Of a stretch of DNA of 6,423 nt, positions 5,432 through 6,423 are shown piece by piece. The notes below the pieces were generated by a model. That model made no database searches, was not told the origin of the DNA, and saw only the letters and a program-made list of their open reading frames with translations. The DNA comes from Thermoplasmata archaeon (GTDB taxonomy: Archaea; Thermoplasmatota; Thermoplasmata; UBA10834; DTMW01), in the NCBI GenBank assembly GCA_029858465.1, contig JAOUEZ010000077.1:1-6423 (forward strand), read 5' to 3'. How positions within the stretch are numbered: the first letter of the stretch is position 1; every line of letters begins with the position of its first letter. Made by a program: the position numbers and the translations under genes.

Positions 5432-5481
5432 TACCCTTACATATTACAAAAAATAGGAAAATTTATAAATATGTAAGGGTA
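5432..5481 (+). promoter_or_regulatory. Fic promoter bracketed by a 14-base perfect inverted repeat
   Basis: TACCCTTACATATT (5432-5445) and AATATGTAAGGGTA (5468-5481) are perfect inverted arms with a 22-base spacer. The TATA-like TTTATAAA (5462-5469) lies at the inner edge of the second arm, about 28 bases upstream of the Fic ATG at 5493, which fits leaderless transcription. No Shine-Dalgarno sequence is present. A dimeric repressor on these arms would compete with TBP. Confidence 0.6.
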
Positions 5482-5492
5482 ATGAATATATC

Positions 5493-6377
5493 ATGCCAAC
5501 AATCAAGAGGAGACGAGTCGGAACTCGGCAGTACTTTTACCTTCAACACACTCTCAGGACATCAGGAGGGGTCGAGACTCGCGAGAAATATCTCGGAGCA
5601 AAGCTACCATCCAACATCGATGAGATCAAGAGAGAATTCCTCGCCGAGATTTACGAGGAGCGCTATTATCCTCTTTTTGATGCTATCCGCGCAAATTACT
5701 TGAAAGAAAGACGTAAGATGCCTAGCAGCGCTTCTCGGAAGCACGTCCGCTCATTTTCTGTCAAGTTTACTTATGACACGACTCGCATCGAGGGGTCGAG
5801 ACTCACTTACCGGGAAACCGCAGATCTGTTGGAAAGGGGGATTAGCCCGCGTGAGAGGCCGATTGAGGACATAAAGGAGGTCGAGGCTCATGATAGAGTC
5901 TTCCAAGACCTGCTGGCATATAGGAAGGACATATCGCTACAGACTGTTCTCCTCTGGCACAAGAGGCTGTTTGAGAATACGAAACCTGACATTGCTGGAA
6001 GGATCAGGACTCATCGGGTTGCTATCTCAGGGAGCCGGTTCATGCCTCCTAGCCCGGTTGAGATGCAGCCACTGCTCAAGGAGCTCTTCCGCTGGTACGA
6101 CCGTAGCAAATCCTCACTCCATCCGGTTGAGCTTGCCGCTTCCATCCACCTGAGATTTGTCACAATTCACCCATTCGCCGATGGGAATGGCAGGATGAGC
6201 CGGCTCCTGATGAACTTCGTATTGCACAAGCACGGTTTCCCTCTCCTGAACATTCCATACGAGGATAGGAGAAGCTACTACAACGCCCTCGAACGATCCC
6301 AGACCAAGAAGGTTGACTGGGTCTTCATACAATGGTTCTTCAAGAGATACATCAAGGAATACTCGGCCTATGCGTAG
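5493..6377 (+). CDS. fic: Fic family protein (class II, predicted AMP-transferase)
   Basis: A complete 294-residue Fic protein. The catalytic motif HPFADGNGRMSR lies at 226-237, with H226 as general base, D230 for Mg2+ and N232/R234/R237 for nucleotide phosphates; all are intact. Upstream, T96-x3-E100-G101 in TTRIEGS matches the inhibitory motif (S/T)xxxE(G/N). Its N-terminal position makes this class II, where the Glu blocks ATP in the same chain. The target-docking flap is about 168-191 (AGRIRTHRVAISGSRFMPP). Residues 1-40 (YFYLQHTLRTSGGVETREKYLG) form the extra N-terminal module common in archaeal Fic proteins. No winged-helix tail is seen. The likely reaction is AMP transfer from ATP to a Ser, Thr or Tyr of an unknown protein; self-modification and de-AMPylation are possible. 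No separate antitoxin gene is seen; inhibition is built in. An inverted repeat over the promoter suggests tight control. The 46 bases after the stop show nothing recognisable. Confidence 0.92.
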   Translation: MPTIKRRRVGTRQYFYLQHTLRTSGGVETREKYLGAKLPSNIDEIKREFLAEIYEERYYPLFDAIRANYLKERRKMPSSASRKHVRSFSVKFTYDTTRIEGSRLTYRETADLLERGISPRERPIEDIKEVEAHDRVFQDLLAYRKDISLQTVLLWHKRLFENTKPDIAGRIRTHRVAISGSRFMPPSPVEMQPLLKELFRWYDRSKSSLHPVELAASIHLRFVTIHPFADGNGRMSRLLMNFVLHKHGFPLLNIPYEDRRSYYNALERSQTKKVDWVFIQWFFKRYIKEYSAYA

Positions 6378-6423
6378 GTCGAGGAGTATGCATCTTATGT
6401 TCAAATTAGGCTAACACATACTC

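Noticed and set aside
5432..5481. Terminator hairpin of the TspO-like gene
   Set aside because: The 22-base spacer contains the Fic TATA box and no T-run follows the second arm on the plus strand, so an operator fits better. A dual role cannot be excluded.
6114..6404. 96-residue antisense frame over the 3' end of fic
   Set aside because: The Fic motif lies on the opposite strand in the same DNA; no motif is seen in the antisense product.

Overview
The window looks like a piece of an archaeal chromosome, probably euryarchaeal and perhaps from the Thermoplasmata side. This is inferred from several signs: TATA-like boxes about 25-30 bases upstream of start codons, weak or absent Shine-Dalgarno sequences, frequent AGG/AGA arginine codons, and an archaeal-type tyrosine recombinase in which an Asp stands where bacterial Xer proteins have the second His. 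No rRNA, tRNA or species-specific marker is visible, so the lineage assignment is weak.

Layout. Bases 1-1341 are the nearly complete 3' part of a class III PLP aminotransferase, with GC-rich, housekeeping-like codon use. It is followed by a hairpin plus T-tract terminator. A complete tyrosine recombinase/integrase gene follows (1541-2512, +) and ends inside a 19-base palindrome. Next comes an AT-rich spacer with two 37-base elements whose ends are inverted ATCGTTT arms. The AT-rich accessory block on the minus strand then holds a two-gene unit, a small DUF5678-like protein (3297-3103) followed 8 bases later by a retropepsin-like aspartic protease (3094-2648). It also holds a DUF3800 protein with an RNase H-like family signature (4337-3624). 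Between them lies a short GC-rich island with a 34-codon plus-strand ORF or a small RNA. GC-rich coding sequence resumes at 4602 with an eight-helix TspO-related membrane protein. The last gene is a class II Fic protein (5493-6377) with an intact catalytic motif and an N-terminal inhibitory motif.

How the parts fit. The aminotransferase and the TspO-like gene look like ordinary chromosome. The integrase, the repeat-rich spacer, the DUF5678/retropepsin pair and the DUF3800 gene look like an accessory island, with the Fic gene possibly a further accessory gene. The most interesting structural observation is that the three accessory transcription units (DUF5678-retropepsin, DUF3800 and Fic) each have a perfect inverted repeat (9, 9 and 14 bases per arm) bracketing an AT-rich TATA-like element about 30 bases before the start codon. 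The arm sequences differ. This is what one would expect of separately autoregulated units whose repressor blocks TBP access, as in toxin-antitoxin-like or selfish modules. No dedicated repressor gene is visible, so the regulators would have to be the encoded proteins themselves or factors outside the window.
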